Source: Lytechinus pictus (lineage: Eukaryota; Echinodermata; Echinoidea; Temnopleuroida; Toxopneustidae). From it: a stretch of DNA of 64,000 nucleotides. Shown one piece after another: positions 10,518 through 22,200 of this stretch (position 1 is the stretch's first letter; each line of letters opens with the position of its first letter). The position numbers and the translations under genes are program-made. Location: the NCBI RefSeq assembly GCF_037042905.1, contig NC_087253.1, forward strand, positions 4,469,501 through 4,533,500, given 5' to 3'. The notes under the pieces are model-generated. The model ran no database searches, had not been told where the DNA came from, and saw only the letters and a program-made list of their open reading frames with translations.

Positions 10518-10574
10518 ATATATATATATATATACACATACATATATATACATATATATACATACATACATACA
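10513..10574. repeat. (TA)n/(CATA)n microsatellite
   Basis: TA and CATA tracts separating PLE-1 from the next Penelope-like copy. Confidence 0.9.
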
Positions 10575-10682
10575 TGCATTAGAAAGCTACTAGTAAGGAG
10601 CGAACTGCCCAAACCTTCGCCCCCAAAAGGCAACAAAAGATGTGGCAAGCCACGATGCCAAGTGTGCACTCACTTAACCACC

Positions 10683-11555
10683 TTCCTTTCCTTCCTGGTT
10701 TTCTCCCTCCGCTGCTTTCGGAGATCAGCCCTATGAAGGCAATAGTATCCATAATAAATAATCATCCAGGGTTAAGAGTAGACAGGACAAGTCGTAAAGA
10801 CATAGTTCATGCAGTTTAATTATGGTTATATGCAGGTTCTGAGCATGTATCAATATATTTCAATCGACACATATGAAGTTTATAGATAAAAAATAATGTC
10901 TTAAGAAGCAGGCAGTCTTTGATAGAGACTGGTGGATCAGATACAGGAGGAAGAAGTACAACACAAGTGAACAGAGTAGGGTTTGCTGAGTTATAAGAAG
11001 AGATCACATCTGGGTAGTCTTTCAGAGATTCATTGAGTAAAGATATAAACTCAAAGCGAATTGAGTTGGAATGGGGACATGTGGCGATAAAGTGTTCTAC
11101 TGTTTCGTCTGCACTATGACAGTGCTGGCAGGTTGAGTCAGCGGTCTTAGTAATTTTGTTCAGTCTGGTTTGAAGAAGGTAGGTGGAAGAAAGAAGCTGT
11201 GCTCTCACTGTCAAGGCCTTTCTAATCAAGGAGGATGGAGGGTTTCTTGGGTAGAGGTCCTTGACGTCCATAGGCAGATTACCTGCCCAGACTGAAAGAC
11301 TGACTTTCAAAAGGATGGTTTGCTCTAGATCCTCATTGACATTTCTCCTCATTGCTATGTTGATGGTGCGCTTCCAAGTGTTGTATTGAGGTGGATCTGT
11401 AATTAGATCTACAAGTGGTGGGAGATGATATTTGGACAGAGTATCAGCAAACATCCGGATGGTTGGAGTTGTTTTCTCTGAGGCATGAAGGAAGATTCTA
11501 AACTCAAACCGACAGCGATCAATAGAAAGAATTGACCCAAGGAGGAGGAGTCTGT
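10683..11555 (-). mobile_element. CR1/L2-like LINE 3' fragment inserted in PLE-2
   Basis: The minus-strand insert is bounded by the 5-bp duplication CCACC (10678-10682 and 11556-11560). Removing it rejoins the PLE-2 reading frame without a shift. The 3' end of the LINE is at the low coordinate. It carries only the C-terminal coding part and 3'UTR. Confidence 0.8.
10816..11555 (-). pseudogene. LINE ORF2 C-terminal fragment
   Basis: About 245 residues of the region downstream of the reverse transcriptase in CR1/L2-type LINEs. It includes the Cys/His motif CQHCHSADETVEHFIATCP and the preceding conserved helical part (VRAQLLSSTYLLQTRLNKI). It has no RT or endonuclease motifs because of 5' truncation. 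The frame is otherwise open to the stop at 10816-10818. Clade assignment is from the C-terminal motif only. Confidence 0.75.
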
Positions 11556-11561
11556 CCACCG

Positions 11562-11944
11562 ATAGCACAGTAAAAATTTCTCAGTCCCTTACTGTCCAGC
11601 CCCCTAACCACACATGTGACGCACAGAATGTCTTGTATTGCATAATGTGTACCAAATGCCCGGGGGTCACCTACATTGGTGAAACCAGCACCAAATTTCG
11701 CACCAGATTCAATAACCACAAAAGCTCCATCACCAAAAACAAAAAGGACTTTCCAGTGGCCGACCACTTCAACCTCCCTAATCACTCTGTCAAAGATATC
11801 AAAGTCTGTATCTTCGGCGGAGGATACAGATCGGCAGAGGAACAGAAATGGGCTGAGCTGAGACATATCGTCAAAAGCCGCACGTTTGAAAGTGGCCTCA
11901 ACAAAGATCTGTCTTGGCTCAACGCATTCACATTCTATAGATAA
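11562..11944 (+). pseudogene. PLE-2 GIY-YIG endonuclease domain
   Basis: The frame contains VLYCIMCTKCPGVTYIGET followed by FRTRFNNHKSSI, the two halves of a GIY-YIG nuclease active region, then DHFNLPNHS, EQKWAE and the terminal WLNAFTFYR. This is the endonuclease end of a Penelope-like protein, about 125 residues. The upstream coding part is separated by the LINE insertion and the RT is gone, so this copy is dead. Confidence 0.8.
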
Positions 11945-12040
11945 TCATATCTTTTTCCTCTTTGCCTTAATTTCCTTAATTCAGCTATCTTGTTTATTAT
12001 GATCTCTCTGTGCAATGTGCAGCGTGCGCGGTCTCAGTTA

Positions 12041-12460
12041 AGGCCACCGCACACCTTACGACCCGACCAGTCGCCGACTGGCTTGCGACTGAGAGAGGGG
12101 AGATGAATCGCAAGGCAGTCATAAGCCTCGACACCGCACACCTTGCGATCCGATCTGCGACTCACGCATGCGCTTTTTGCTTTTTGGCATAACAACAAAG
12201 AGAATGCGTTTACTACTGCGTATGCGCGTTGTTTATCATATACGCGTCGTGCAAGTCTGCTGTCTGATTGGCTGGAGGTTGGATTGAGCTTGCGATCCAG
12301 TCATAAGGATTCGACATGTCAAATCCTTCCGATTTTCCTTGCGACTTGTCTCTGACCGGTCTGCGACTCTGAAGCTGACATGCGCTGTGACGTCACATCT
12401 CCCCTCACCCAGTCGCAAGCCAGTCGGCGACTGGTCGGGTCGTAAGGTGTGCGGTGGCCT
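12041..12460. mobile_element. PIF/Harbinger-like MITE with TTA target duplication
   Basis: 420 bp with long terminal inverted repeats of about 50 bp (left end AGGCCACCGCACACCTTACG, right end its inverse). It is flanked by TTA on both sides (12038-12040 and 12461-12463). The uninterrupted copy at 6413-6430 reads GTCTCAGTTAGACACTC, which confirms that TTA is the duplicated target. The TTA target fits PIF/Harbinger. It is non-coding. Confidence 0.85.
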
Positions 12461-12674
12461 TTAGACACTCTTATTATTACGAAATATTTTTATTGTTACG
12501 AAACCTAAATCATACTCTTTTATTATTACGTAACTTACGTCATTAATGGTCTATTACCCAAAAGCGCGCACTATACATTCATAACAGCATTTTGCGCACC
12601 TAGCAGTGGTTACCCTAGTCCCGCTGAGATCGCGCACGCTTTAATAAAAACAACTGTCATTCAAACTTGTCACA

Positions 12675-12730
12675 ATTCACGAATCTTCCCTGAAGAAGGT
12701 AGATGTCTACCGAAAATTTGGAGAGTGAAT
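12675..12730 (+). ncRNA. Hammerhead-like motif with altered core, PLE-2 copy 3
   Basis: CTGAAGA at 12690-12696, a 6-bp stem II (GGTAGA/TCTACC) and GAAA, with flanking arms ATTCAC...TCTTCC against GGAGAGTGAAT. The core has A where the consensus has U. It is the same in all three PLE-2 copies. Confidence 0.4.
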
Positions 12731-12799
12731 AAAATAACTTAATTGTTGGCACTTCAAAAACTGCATTACTCGTGAATTTGTTTCGCATTTCTGATGTCT

Positions 12800-13137
12800 A
12801 CATACATATATATACAAATATATATAACAAACTGGATAGAGCATTAAGTCACTCTTTTGAGGCCACCAAAAACACTTTAAAAGTTTTCCGAAAGGTTAAG
12901 CGCTCACAAAGTTTCACAATTTCTTTTTTTATCTTGCTTGTGTGAGATGTTTCTTACGCATTGTAATTGCCCCATATCTGTACAATAAATTGTGCCATTG
13001 AATACTATTCCGGTAGCATAATGGTCATGTGTGCTGTAGCATACAACAAGATCTATCCAGTTTAGTGTTTATATCGATGAACGGGATCCAGATCATTGTC
13101 ATTCCCATATGCATACGTCTGTTTCTTTCATTCGCAG
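12800..13137. other. Intron or 5' flank of the ZP gene
   Basis: Short TA/CATA repeats and then AT-rich sequence ending in a pyrimidine-rich splice acceptor (TTTCTTTCATTCGCAG). No coding sequence is recognised here. Because the next exon starts in phase 1, earlier exons must lie further upstream, probably outside the window. Confidence 0.5.
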
Positions 13138-13242
13138 GCGGGGTTCCTTGCCACATCCACCCTTGTCATAATGGAGGGACCTGTGAGCATGCGCAGTGCA
13201 AGTGTATGCCAGGCTACGCGGGTATCATTTGTGAAGATAAAT
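13138..13242 (+). CDS. ZP gene exon: EGF module
   Basis: A 105-bp symmetrical phase 1-1 exon, the usual form of a shuffled EGF exon. It encodes a six-Cys pattern, C-x4-C-x5-C-x4-C-x-C-x8-C. Donor GTGAGT. The preceding exon is not in view. Confidence 0.88.
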
Positions 13243-16200
13243 GTGAGTGTGTATCGAAATCAAATTAAACTTCATTTTCTGTTTGCTAATTTAAGACAAT
13301 GAATTATTTGACGCCCATTTGATTAGATATCATACTCTAAATTGGCAACAGACATATTTTCCTTTCATCGCAACGTTTCCCTATTAAAGATACAGGAAAA
13401 TAAAGTAAGATTGAAAAAAAAAAGGAACTTTCAAGTTTGTGAGATCATAGTCATTAACAAAATCGTATACTGGTCTACATGAATAAGAAATCAGACAGCA
13501 ATGTAAAAGTAAAAAAATCTCATTCCCTATTTTATGTTACTGCAAGACACCGAATAGCCATGTTTCATAGTTAGAACATTCACATAATATTCCCATAATA
13601 TATGTATACATCGTATATGTATATATTAGTCGTGTTACGTTTTTCGGCAGGAGTTAAAGGATAAGTCCATGTTACACCCACAAATGTAATAATCGCCCAC
13701 AAATGTAATAACGCCCACAAATGTAATAACACTTTACCCACAAATGTAATAAATTTGAAGGGATTTTTGGCGAATCCGTTCTAAACTAAAATCCTGTAGT
13801 AATGCGTTCATATAGCGATTGACCTATTGCAATAGGTCCATGATATAGCACAAAAGTGCAAAGTCTTTTTTCCAGACCCGGTTAATTAAAAACTTATAAT
13901 GTAAGTCCAAAGTCTTTTTTCCAGACCCGGTTGTTTAAAAAATTATAAGTTAAGTCCAAAGTCTTTTTTCCAGACCCGGTTGTTTAAAAAATTATAATAT
14001 AAGTCCAAAGTCTTTTTTCCAGACCCGGTTGTTTAAAAAATTGTGATATAAGTTTAAAGTCTTTTTTCCAGACTCGGTTGTTTAAAAAATTATGATAAAA
14101 GTCCAAAGTCTTTTTTCCAGACCCGGTTGTTTCAAAAATTATGATAAAAGTCCAAAGTCTTTTTTCCAGACCCGGTTGTTTCAAAAATTATGATAAAAGT
14201 CCAAAGTCTTTTTTCCAGACCCTGTTGTTTAAAAAATTATAATATAAGTCCAAAGTCTTTTTTCCAGACCCGGTTATTTCAAAAATTATGATAGAAGTCC
14301 AAAGTCTTTTTTCCAGACCCGGTTATTTCAAAAATTATAATATAAGTCCAAAGTCTTTTTTCCAGATCTGGTTGTTTCAAAAATTATAATATAAGTCCAA
14401 AGTCATTTTTCTAGACCCGTTTGTTTCAAAAATTATAATTTAAGTCCAAAGTCTTTTTTCCAGACCCGGTTGATTAAAAAATTATAATGTAAGTCCAAAG
14501 TCTTTTTTTCCAGACCCGGTTGTTTAAAAAATTATGATAAAAGTCCAAAGTCTTTTTTCCAGACCCGGTTGTTTTAAAAATTATGATAAAAGTCCAAAGT
14601 CTTTTTTCCAGACCCGGTTGTTTCAAAAATTATGATAAAAGTCCAAAGTCTTTTTTCCAGACCCGGTTATTAAAAAAATTATGATATAAGTCCAAAGTCT
14701 TTTTTCCAGACCCGGTTATTTCAAAAATTATAATATAAGTCCAAAGTCTTTTTTCCAGATCTGGTTGTTTCAATAATTATAATATAAGTCCAAAGTCTTT
14801 TTTCTAGACCCGGTTGTTTAAAAAATTATAATATAAGTCCAAAGTCTTTTTTCCAGACCCAGTTGTTTAAAAAATTATAATATAAGTCCAAACTAAGATA
14901 CGATAATGATATTCCAGTGGAATGGAAATGAGAATAAAGCTTAGTCTTTTCTCCAGACCCAGTTAATCAAGACTGGTGGAATTAATGTCTTTGTTGTTGT
15001 TTTAACTTATACGGCGCTTATTGTGAATATATGCGCTAAGAGTAAATTGAGAATCAAGCGTAGTGTTTTCTCCAGACCCAGTTACTTAAAACTAAAAACT
15101 AAAACCCTTTACCCACAAATGTAATAATTTCACCCAACAAATGTAATAATGCCCTTTACCCACATATGTAATAATTTTTTATCGCCCACAAATGTAATAA
15201 TGACTTTACCCACATATGTTACAAAAGGGATTTTTGGCGAATCTGTTCTAAAATAAAACCCTATAGTAATGCGTTCATATAGTGCAAAGTCACAGTCTTT
15301 TTTCTCTAGACCCGGTTGTATAAAACATTTAAACAATCTTCCAAATAAAGATCCCAAAAATTAATTCTTCTTAAATACTGTTGAATAACATAGAAGTTTA
15401 GCGTAGTCTTTCCTCTAGACCCAAATATTTCAAATAGCAAATAATAAATAATAATAAAAAAAAAACAAAGACCCCACGATTTTATTAATGTTGAACAAAA
15501 TGTAAATATAGCATAGTCTTTCCTTCAGACCCAGTTATAAAAAAAATAATTCAAAAACAAAAGAACAACAACAACAACAACCAAAAACAGACCCCGCAAT
15601 CTTTTCAACATTGAATAGCGTGTGTGTGTGTATTTGAGTTTTGTCAGACGTGTATCAATCAGATATGAATATTTACGTCTGGGACTGACCTTTAACGTCA
15701 CCATCCGAAACACGTGACCAGGGCTCGAACCTCTGCATCAATTTGTAATTTCCCCAAATAGCTTGGATTACAGGCACACGCCACAACGCCCAGTTAGTAT
15801 CGAAATATGGTGTAGTCTTTGTTCCAGCCCCGGTTATTTCACAATTGCATATCATAAAGAACACTATTAACAAAGACCCCACTATCTCATTGATGTTGAA
15901 TAACTTGAAAATATAACGTAGTCTTTTTTCAAGACCCAGTTATTTTAAAATAACAAATCATAGAAAAGATATATAATAATAATAAAACAAAGGCTCCACA
16001 GTCTTACTGATGTTGAATAACATGGAAATATAGCGCAGTCTTTCCTCCAGACCCACTTATTTCAAAATTACAAATCATTTTTTAAAGAGTCAACAAGAAA
16101 CAAAGACCCCCACTATATTATTAATGTTAAATAACATGGAAATATAGCGTAGTCTCTATATAGATCCAGATCTTTCAAATATCAAATGAATAATAATAAT

Positions 16201-19200
16201 AATAAATTAATAATAATAATAAAAAAACAACGACCCACGATCCTATTCATGTTGAATAATATGGAAATATAGTGTGGACTTTTCTCAAGACCCAGTAATA
16301 AAAATCATTAAAAAACACAACAACAACAACAAAACAAAGACCCTGCAATCTTATCAACATTGGATAGCATGGAAATATGGTGTAGTCTTTGCTCCAGACC
16401 CAGTTATTTCAAAATAGGAAATTATAAGAAACAATAAAAACAAACAAACAGTATCAGTAAAGACCCCACAATATCATTGATGTAGAAAAACATTGTTGTT
16501 GTTATCTTGGATTTTAAGGCGCGTATCATATGAATATTTACGCCTATGATTAATTTGTCGTCTTTGTGGTATGCGTTATCACATGATTTTTATAGTTTGG
16601 CTTAATTTGTATTTTTAAGAGAACTGGGTGTGGGGTAAAGACAACACTCTAAACCCAAGCATTTTAACTGGGTTTAATTTTGAAGATTGGTCTTAGCCTA
16701 GATTTTTGTCAATGATTGTTTATCTTTTAAATAACCGGGTCTAGAAGAAAGACTAATCATAATACTCGGGTTATTCCACAGGAATAAGAATATGACAAAG
16801 TTTTACGTTTTTTAGATTGTTTAAATCATTTTTTAAATGACTGGGTCTGGAATAAAGACAACGCTCTAAACATGTGCTTTTTTACATGGTCTTAATTTGG
16901 AGGATTGATGGTTCTTAGATTCGTTGTTGGGGGTTGGGTTTTTTATTGCTTTTTTATTCTTGAAATAACTGTGTCTGGAGGAAATACTACAATCGATCTT
17001 CATGTCCACAGTAATTAGATGATTGGGTATTCGTTTTAGAATATTTGTAAAAACTATTTTATTTTTTCAAATAATAATTAAGTCTTGAGAAAAGATGATT
17101 GCTTTACCCATGCATTATTACAATGTTTTGTAGGGGTCTTAGTATTATTTAAAAAAAAAATTGGTGTGGGGTAAAGACATTTTTTTCTGGGTGTAACTTT
17201 TGAAAATTGGTCTTAGATTTAAAGTATTTTTAAATTTCATTTGTTAAATAACTGGGTCTGGAGGAAAGAGTACGTTTTGAATCTCGTCTTATTCCACAAG
17301 AATAAGAATATGATAGGGTCTTACGTTAGAAGATTTTTTTTGGGGAATATTTTAAATGATTAGGTCTGGAATAAAGACAACGTTCTTAACCTCTTTTAAA
17401 AACAGGTTCTTAGGTTGAAGGATTGCTTGGTCTTAGATTTGTAGTTTTTTATGATTACTATTTGCGATATTTTGAAAAAAAATAACTGGGTCTGGCTGAA
17501 AGACTACTCTATATGTCCATGTTAACTGGGCGTTGTGGCGTGCGCCTGTAATCCAAGCTATGCGGGGAAGTTACAAATTGATGCAGAGGTTCGAGCCCTG
17601 GTCACGTCTTTCGGATGGTGACGTTAAAGGTCGGTCCCAGACGTAAATAATCATATCTGATTGATACACGTCTGACAAAACTCAAATACACACACACACA
17701 CACGTTATCCATCATTAACAAGATTATGGAGTCTTTATACTGTTTTTGTTGTTGTATTGTTATTTATAATTTTGGAATAACAGGGTTTAGAGAAAAGACT
17801 AAGCTCAATTTTCATTTTTATTCCACTGGAATATCATTATGGTATCTAAGTTTGGACTTATATTATGATTTTTGAAATAACCGGGTCTGGAAAAAAGACT
17901 TTGGACTTATAGTATATTTTTTAAACAACCGGGTCTGGAAAAAAGGCTTTGGACTTATATTATATTTTTTTACTCAAACAGGTCTGGAAAAAAGACTTTG
18001 ACTTTTATTATATTTTTTGAATTAACCGGGTCTGAAAAAAAGACTGCACTTTTGTGCAATATGAACGCATTACTTTAGGGTTTTAGTTTTCAGTTTTAAG
18101 TAACCGGGTCTGGAGAAAAGACTACGCTTGGTTCTGAATTTACTCTTAGCGCATATATTAACAATACGCGCCATATAAGTTAAAACCACAACAAGACATT
18201 AATTCCACAAATTTTAATTAACTGGATCTGGAGAAAAGACTAAGCTTGATTCTTATTTTTATTCCACTTGCATATCATTATCATATCTTAGTTTGGACTT
18301 ATATTATAATTTTTTAAATAACTGGGTCTGGAAAAAAGACTGGACTTATATCATAATTTTTTAAACAACCGGGTCTGGAAAAAAGACTTTGGACTTATAT
18401 TATAATTTTTTAATCAACTGGGTCTGGAAAAAAGACTTTGGACTTATATTATAATTTTTGAAACAACCGGGTCTGGAAAAAAGACTTTAAACTTATATTA
18501 TAATTTTTTAAACAACCGGTTCTGGAAAAAAGACTGGACTTATATTATAATTTTTGAAATAACCGGGTCTGGAAAAAAGACTTTGGACTTATATTATATT
18601 TTTTTAATTAACCGGGTCTGGAAAAAAGACTTTGCACTTTTGTGCTATATCATGGACCTATTACAATAGGTCCATCACTATATGAACGCATTACTACAGG
18701 ATTCTAGTTTAGAACGGATTCGCCAAAAATCCCTTCAAATTTATTACATTTGTGGGTAAAGTAATTATTACATTTGTGGGCGATCAAAAATTATTACATT
18801 TGTGGGTAAAGTGCATTATTACATTTGTGGGTGAAATTATTACATTTGTGGGTAAAGTTTTATTACATTTGTGGGTAAAGTGTTATTACATTTGTGGGTG
18901 CAACAGTCCACCCTTACAGAAAGTTGATATGAATAATACAAAAAATATCCAACAAACACAACACTTACTCATTATTTCTTTTGTATTTTATTCTAGGAAA
19001 TATTCAAATTTTCTTCTAATTGCCCTGGGGAACAAATTTGATTTCTCCTTGAACATGTGGAATTACCGTTGTTTAACATTCTATGGTTCAGTCAAATTGG
19101 GCCTTATTGTCTAATCTGTAAAAATTGAAATATTGCATAATTCAAACAATAAAAAAAACAAAAGAAATAATGAGTGAGGGACATCATCGATTCTCTCAGC

Positions 19201-22200
19201 AATATGTTACTAAATTGGGCATATAACTCTTTCGTAAAAATAAGCGAAAATTTAAAATGTCACAATTTTCTTAATTTACATCCTATTTTGATGAAATTTT
19301 CAACATTGAGCTTATCTGATTTTCTCTATTGATTCGAATTAACATTTTTCTGAGGTGGACTTGACCTTTAAACTGCAATCGATATTTTGTCATCATGGAA
19401 GTCAATACGTGAAACTGTAAAATATAACATATATATATATTTTTTTTTTCGGGGAACCCCTTCATTTTATTTTTAGTATCCTTTGTCCGATGTGATAGTA
19501 CCTCCATGACTGTTGTCCTGGATGAACGTCTTCTACCAATGAACAGTAATCTAGATGAAATCCATTTGAATTCCTGGTCAGAGGGATGCACCGCACAGGT
19601 TTTTGATAATTACCACCTCGAGTTGTCAACAAGGTTTGATAGTTGCGGCACCACCCTGCGGGTAAGTACATTCTGTTTCTGTTTATGGTAACTCCCGTAG
19701 GAACTCGGCAGGACACTGAACGTTTTGCTGGTATAACCAATTACCTGGAAACATTGTACGTCTGGGTTAATCAGTCATAGTGGCTGACCTTATAGACGAC
19801 AGATATTACTTTCGGGCCTTTGTTTTATCAAAGTGGAGACGGTGGCAGAGTAGGGATTCGAACTCACAACCTTGTGATTGTGAGTCCAAGGCTCTAACCA
19901 CGTGACCACACAACCAGTTAATTTTACATTTTCCCTGCTGCATAGCACACATTGTGCCTCTGTATATCGCACAGTGGGTTCACGCTATTGAATTTGAGCG
20001 TTTTAACAGCGCCTAATCTGTTCAAATAGTCACTATGTGAACACACAGTGAACCGCTCAAACTATGGTGTCCAGAGTAGCGAACCATTTTCACCTCATAC
20101 TGAATTAGAATTACAACAGTGTGAAAGACAGCTTCACACACATACTGTAGTCACTCCGTAGAGGTGTCCACAATCTGAAATTGACTTCATACTATTGAAT
20201 TCAGCATTTTAGCAGTGTACCTCACTTCGTCAGAAAGTGAGTATGTGAACACATTGTGAACATTCATAGTGTAAAGGTGTCCACAATCTGAAATTGACTT
20301 CACACTATTGAATTCAGCATTGTAACAGTGTACCTCACTTCTTCAGAAAGTGAGTATGTGAACACACTGTGAACATTCACAGTGTATAGCTGTCCACAGT
20401 CTGAAAATGACTTCACACTATTGAATTCAGCATTTTAGCAGTGCACCTCACTTCGTCAGAAAGTGAGTATGTGAACACACTGTGAACATTCACAGTGTAG
20501 AGGTGTCCACAGTCTGAAATTGACTTCACACTATTGAATTCAACATTTAAGCAGTGAACCTCACTTCGTCAGAAAGTTTAATGTGAACACAATGTGAACA
20601 TTCAAAGTGTAAAGGTGTCCACAGTCTGAAATTGAATTCACACTATTTAATTCAGCATTGTAGCAGTGTACCACACTTCTTCAGAGAAGTGAGTATGTGA
20701 ACACACTGTGAACATTCACAGTGTAGAAGTATCCACAGTCTGAAATTGACTTCACACTATTGAATTCAGCATTGTAGCAGTGTACCACACTTCTTCAGAA
20801 AGTGAGTATGTGAACACACTGTGAACATTCACAGTGTAGAAATATCCACAGTCTGAAATTGACTTCACACTATTGAATTCAGCATTTTAGCAGTGTACCA
20901 CACCTCTTCAGAAAGTGGGTATGTGAACACAATGTGAACATTCACAGTGTAGAGGTGTCCACAGTCTGAAATTGACTTCACACTATTGAATTCAACATTT
21001 TAGCAATGACCCTCACTTCGTCAGAAAGTTTAATGTGAACACAATGTGAATATTCACAGTGTAGAGGTGTCCACAGTCTGAAATTGACTTCACACTATTG
21101 AATTCAACATTTTAGCAGTGCACCTTACTTCGACAGAAAGTGGGTATGTGAACACATTGTGAACATTCAAAGTGTAAAGGTGTCCACAGTCTGAAATTGA
21201 CTTCACACTATTGAATTCAGCATTGTAGCAGTGTACCTCACTTCGTCAGAAAGTGAGTATGTGAACACACTGTGAACATTAAAAGTGTAGAGGTGTCCAC
21301 AATCTGAAATTGACTTCATACTATTGAATTCAGCATTTTAGCAGTGTACCTCACTTCGTCAGAAAGTGGGTATGTGAACACATTGTGAACATTCATAGTG
21401 TAAAGGTGTCCACAATCTGAAATTGACTTCACACTATTAAATTCAGCATTTTAGCAGTGCACCTCACTTCGTCAGAAAGTGAGTATGTAAACACAATGTG
21501 AACATTCAAAGTGTAAAGGTGTCCACAGTCTGAAATTGACTTCACACTATTGAATTCAGCATTGTAGCAGTGTACCACACTTCTTCAGAGAAGTGAGTAT
21601 GTGAACACACTGTGAACATTCACAGTGTAGAAGTATCCACAGTCTGAAATTGACTTCACACTATTGAATTCAGCATTATAGCAGTTTACCACACCTCTTC
21701 AGAAGGTGAGTATGTGAACACAATGTGAACATTCACAGTGTAGAGGTGTCCACAGTCTGAAATTGACTTCACACTATTGAATTCAACATTTTAGCAGTGA
21801 ACCTTACTTCGTCAGAAAGTGAGTTTGTGAACACAATGTGAACATTCACAGTGTAGAGGTGTCCACAGTCTGAAATTGACTTCACACTATTGAATTCAGC
21901 ATTTTAGCAGTGTACCTCACTTCGTCAGAAAGTGAGTATGTGAACACACTGTGAACATTAAAAGTGTAGAGGTGTCCACAGTCTGAAATTGACTTCACAC
22001 TATTGAATTCAACATTTTAGCAGTGCACCTCACTTCGTCAGAAAGTGAGTATGTAAACACAATGTGAACATTCATAGTGTAAAGGTGTCCACAATCTGAA
22101 ATTGACTTCACACTATTGAATTCAGCATTTTAGCAGTGCACCTCACTTCGTCAGAAAGTGAGTATGTAAACACAATGTGAACATTCAAAGTGTAAAGGTG

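Larger units (their letters stand above)
10575..12799 (+). mobile_element. PLE-2 Penelope-like element, 5'-truncated, with two nested insertions
   Basis: Coding starts in the frame reading RKLLVRSELPKPSPPK... to CQVCTHLTT (to about 10682). It is interrupted by a LINE fragment (10683-11555), resumes at about 11556 (DSTVKISQSLTVQPPNHTC), passes through the GIY-YIG domain to the stop at 11942-11944, and then the 3'UTR to TTCTGATGTCT at 12799. The 3'UTR is split by a MITE at 12041-12460. The reverse transcriptase region is missing at the 5' end. It is a different family from PLE-1, and its 3' ends also occur at 5868-6750. Confidence 0.8.
13670..18905. mobile_element. 5.2-kb fold-back transposon with 5-bp target duplication
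   Basis: Ends TGTTACACCC and GGGTGCAACA are inverted and flanked by the direct repeat GTCCA (13665-13669 and 18906-18910). Removing the element restores the host MITE end, which confirms the borders. Each arm has, from the outside in, several copies of CCCACAAATGTAATAA, a unique block with AGAACGGATTCGCCAAAAATC (or its inverse), an array of 49-bp units, more degenerate units, and a 7SL-like SINE. The arms meet at about 16410-16620. It has no coding capacity. TGT...ACA-type ends with a 5-bp duplication resemble Ginger-like elements, but this is inference. Confidence 0.85.
13654..19371. mobile_element. TTAA-flanked MITE split by a fold-back insertion
   Basis: Left end TTAAAGGATAAGTCCACC (13654-13669, resuming after the insertion) is the inverse of the right end GGTGGACTTGACCTTTAA (19354-19371). 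The body at 18911-19371 matches the MITE at 61845-62469. The TTAA target fits Kolobok or piggyBac-type elements. The MITE is interrupted at 13670-18905. Confidence 0.8.

Noticed and set aside
13890..14895. CRISPR-like regular repeats
   Set aside because: Units are contiguous 49-bp tandem repeats without unique spacers, in eukaryotic DNA.
19850..19917. Functional tRNA gene on the minus strand
   Set aside because: A and B boxes are present but the cloverleaf is poor and a SINE-like body follows.
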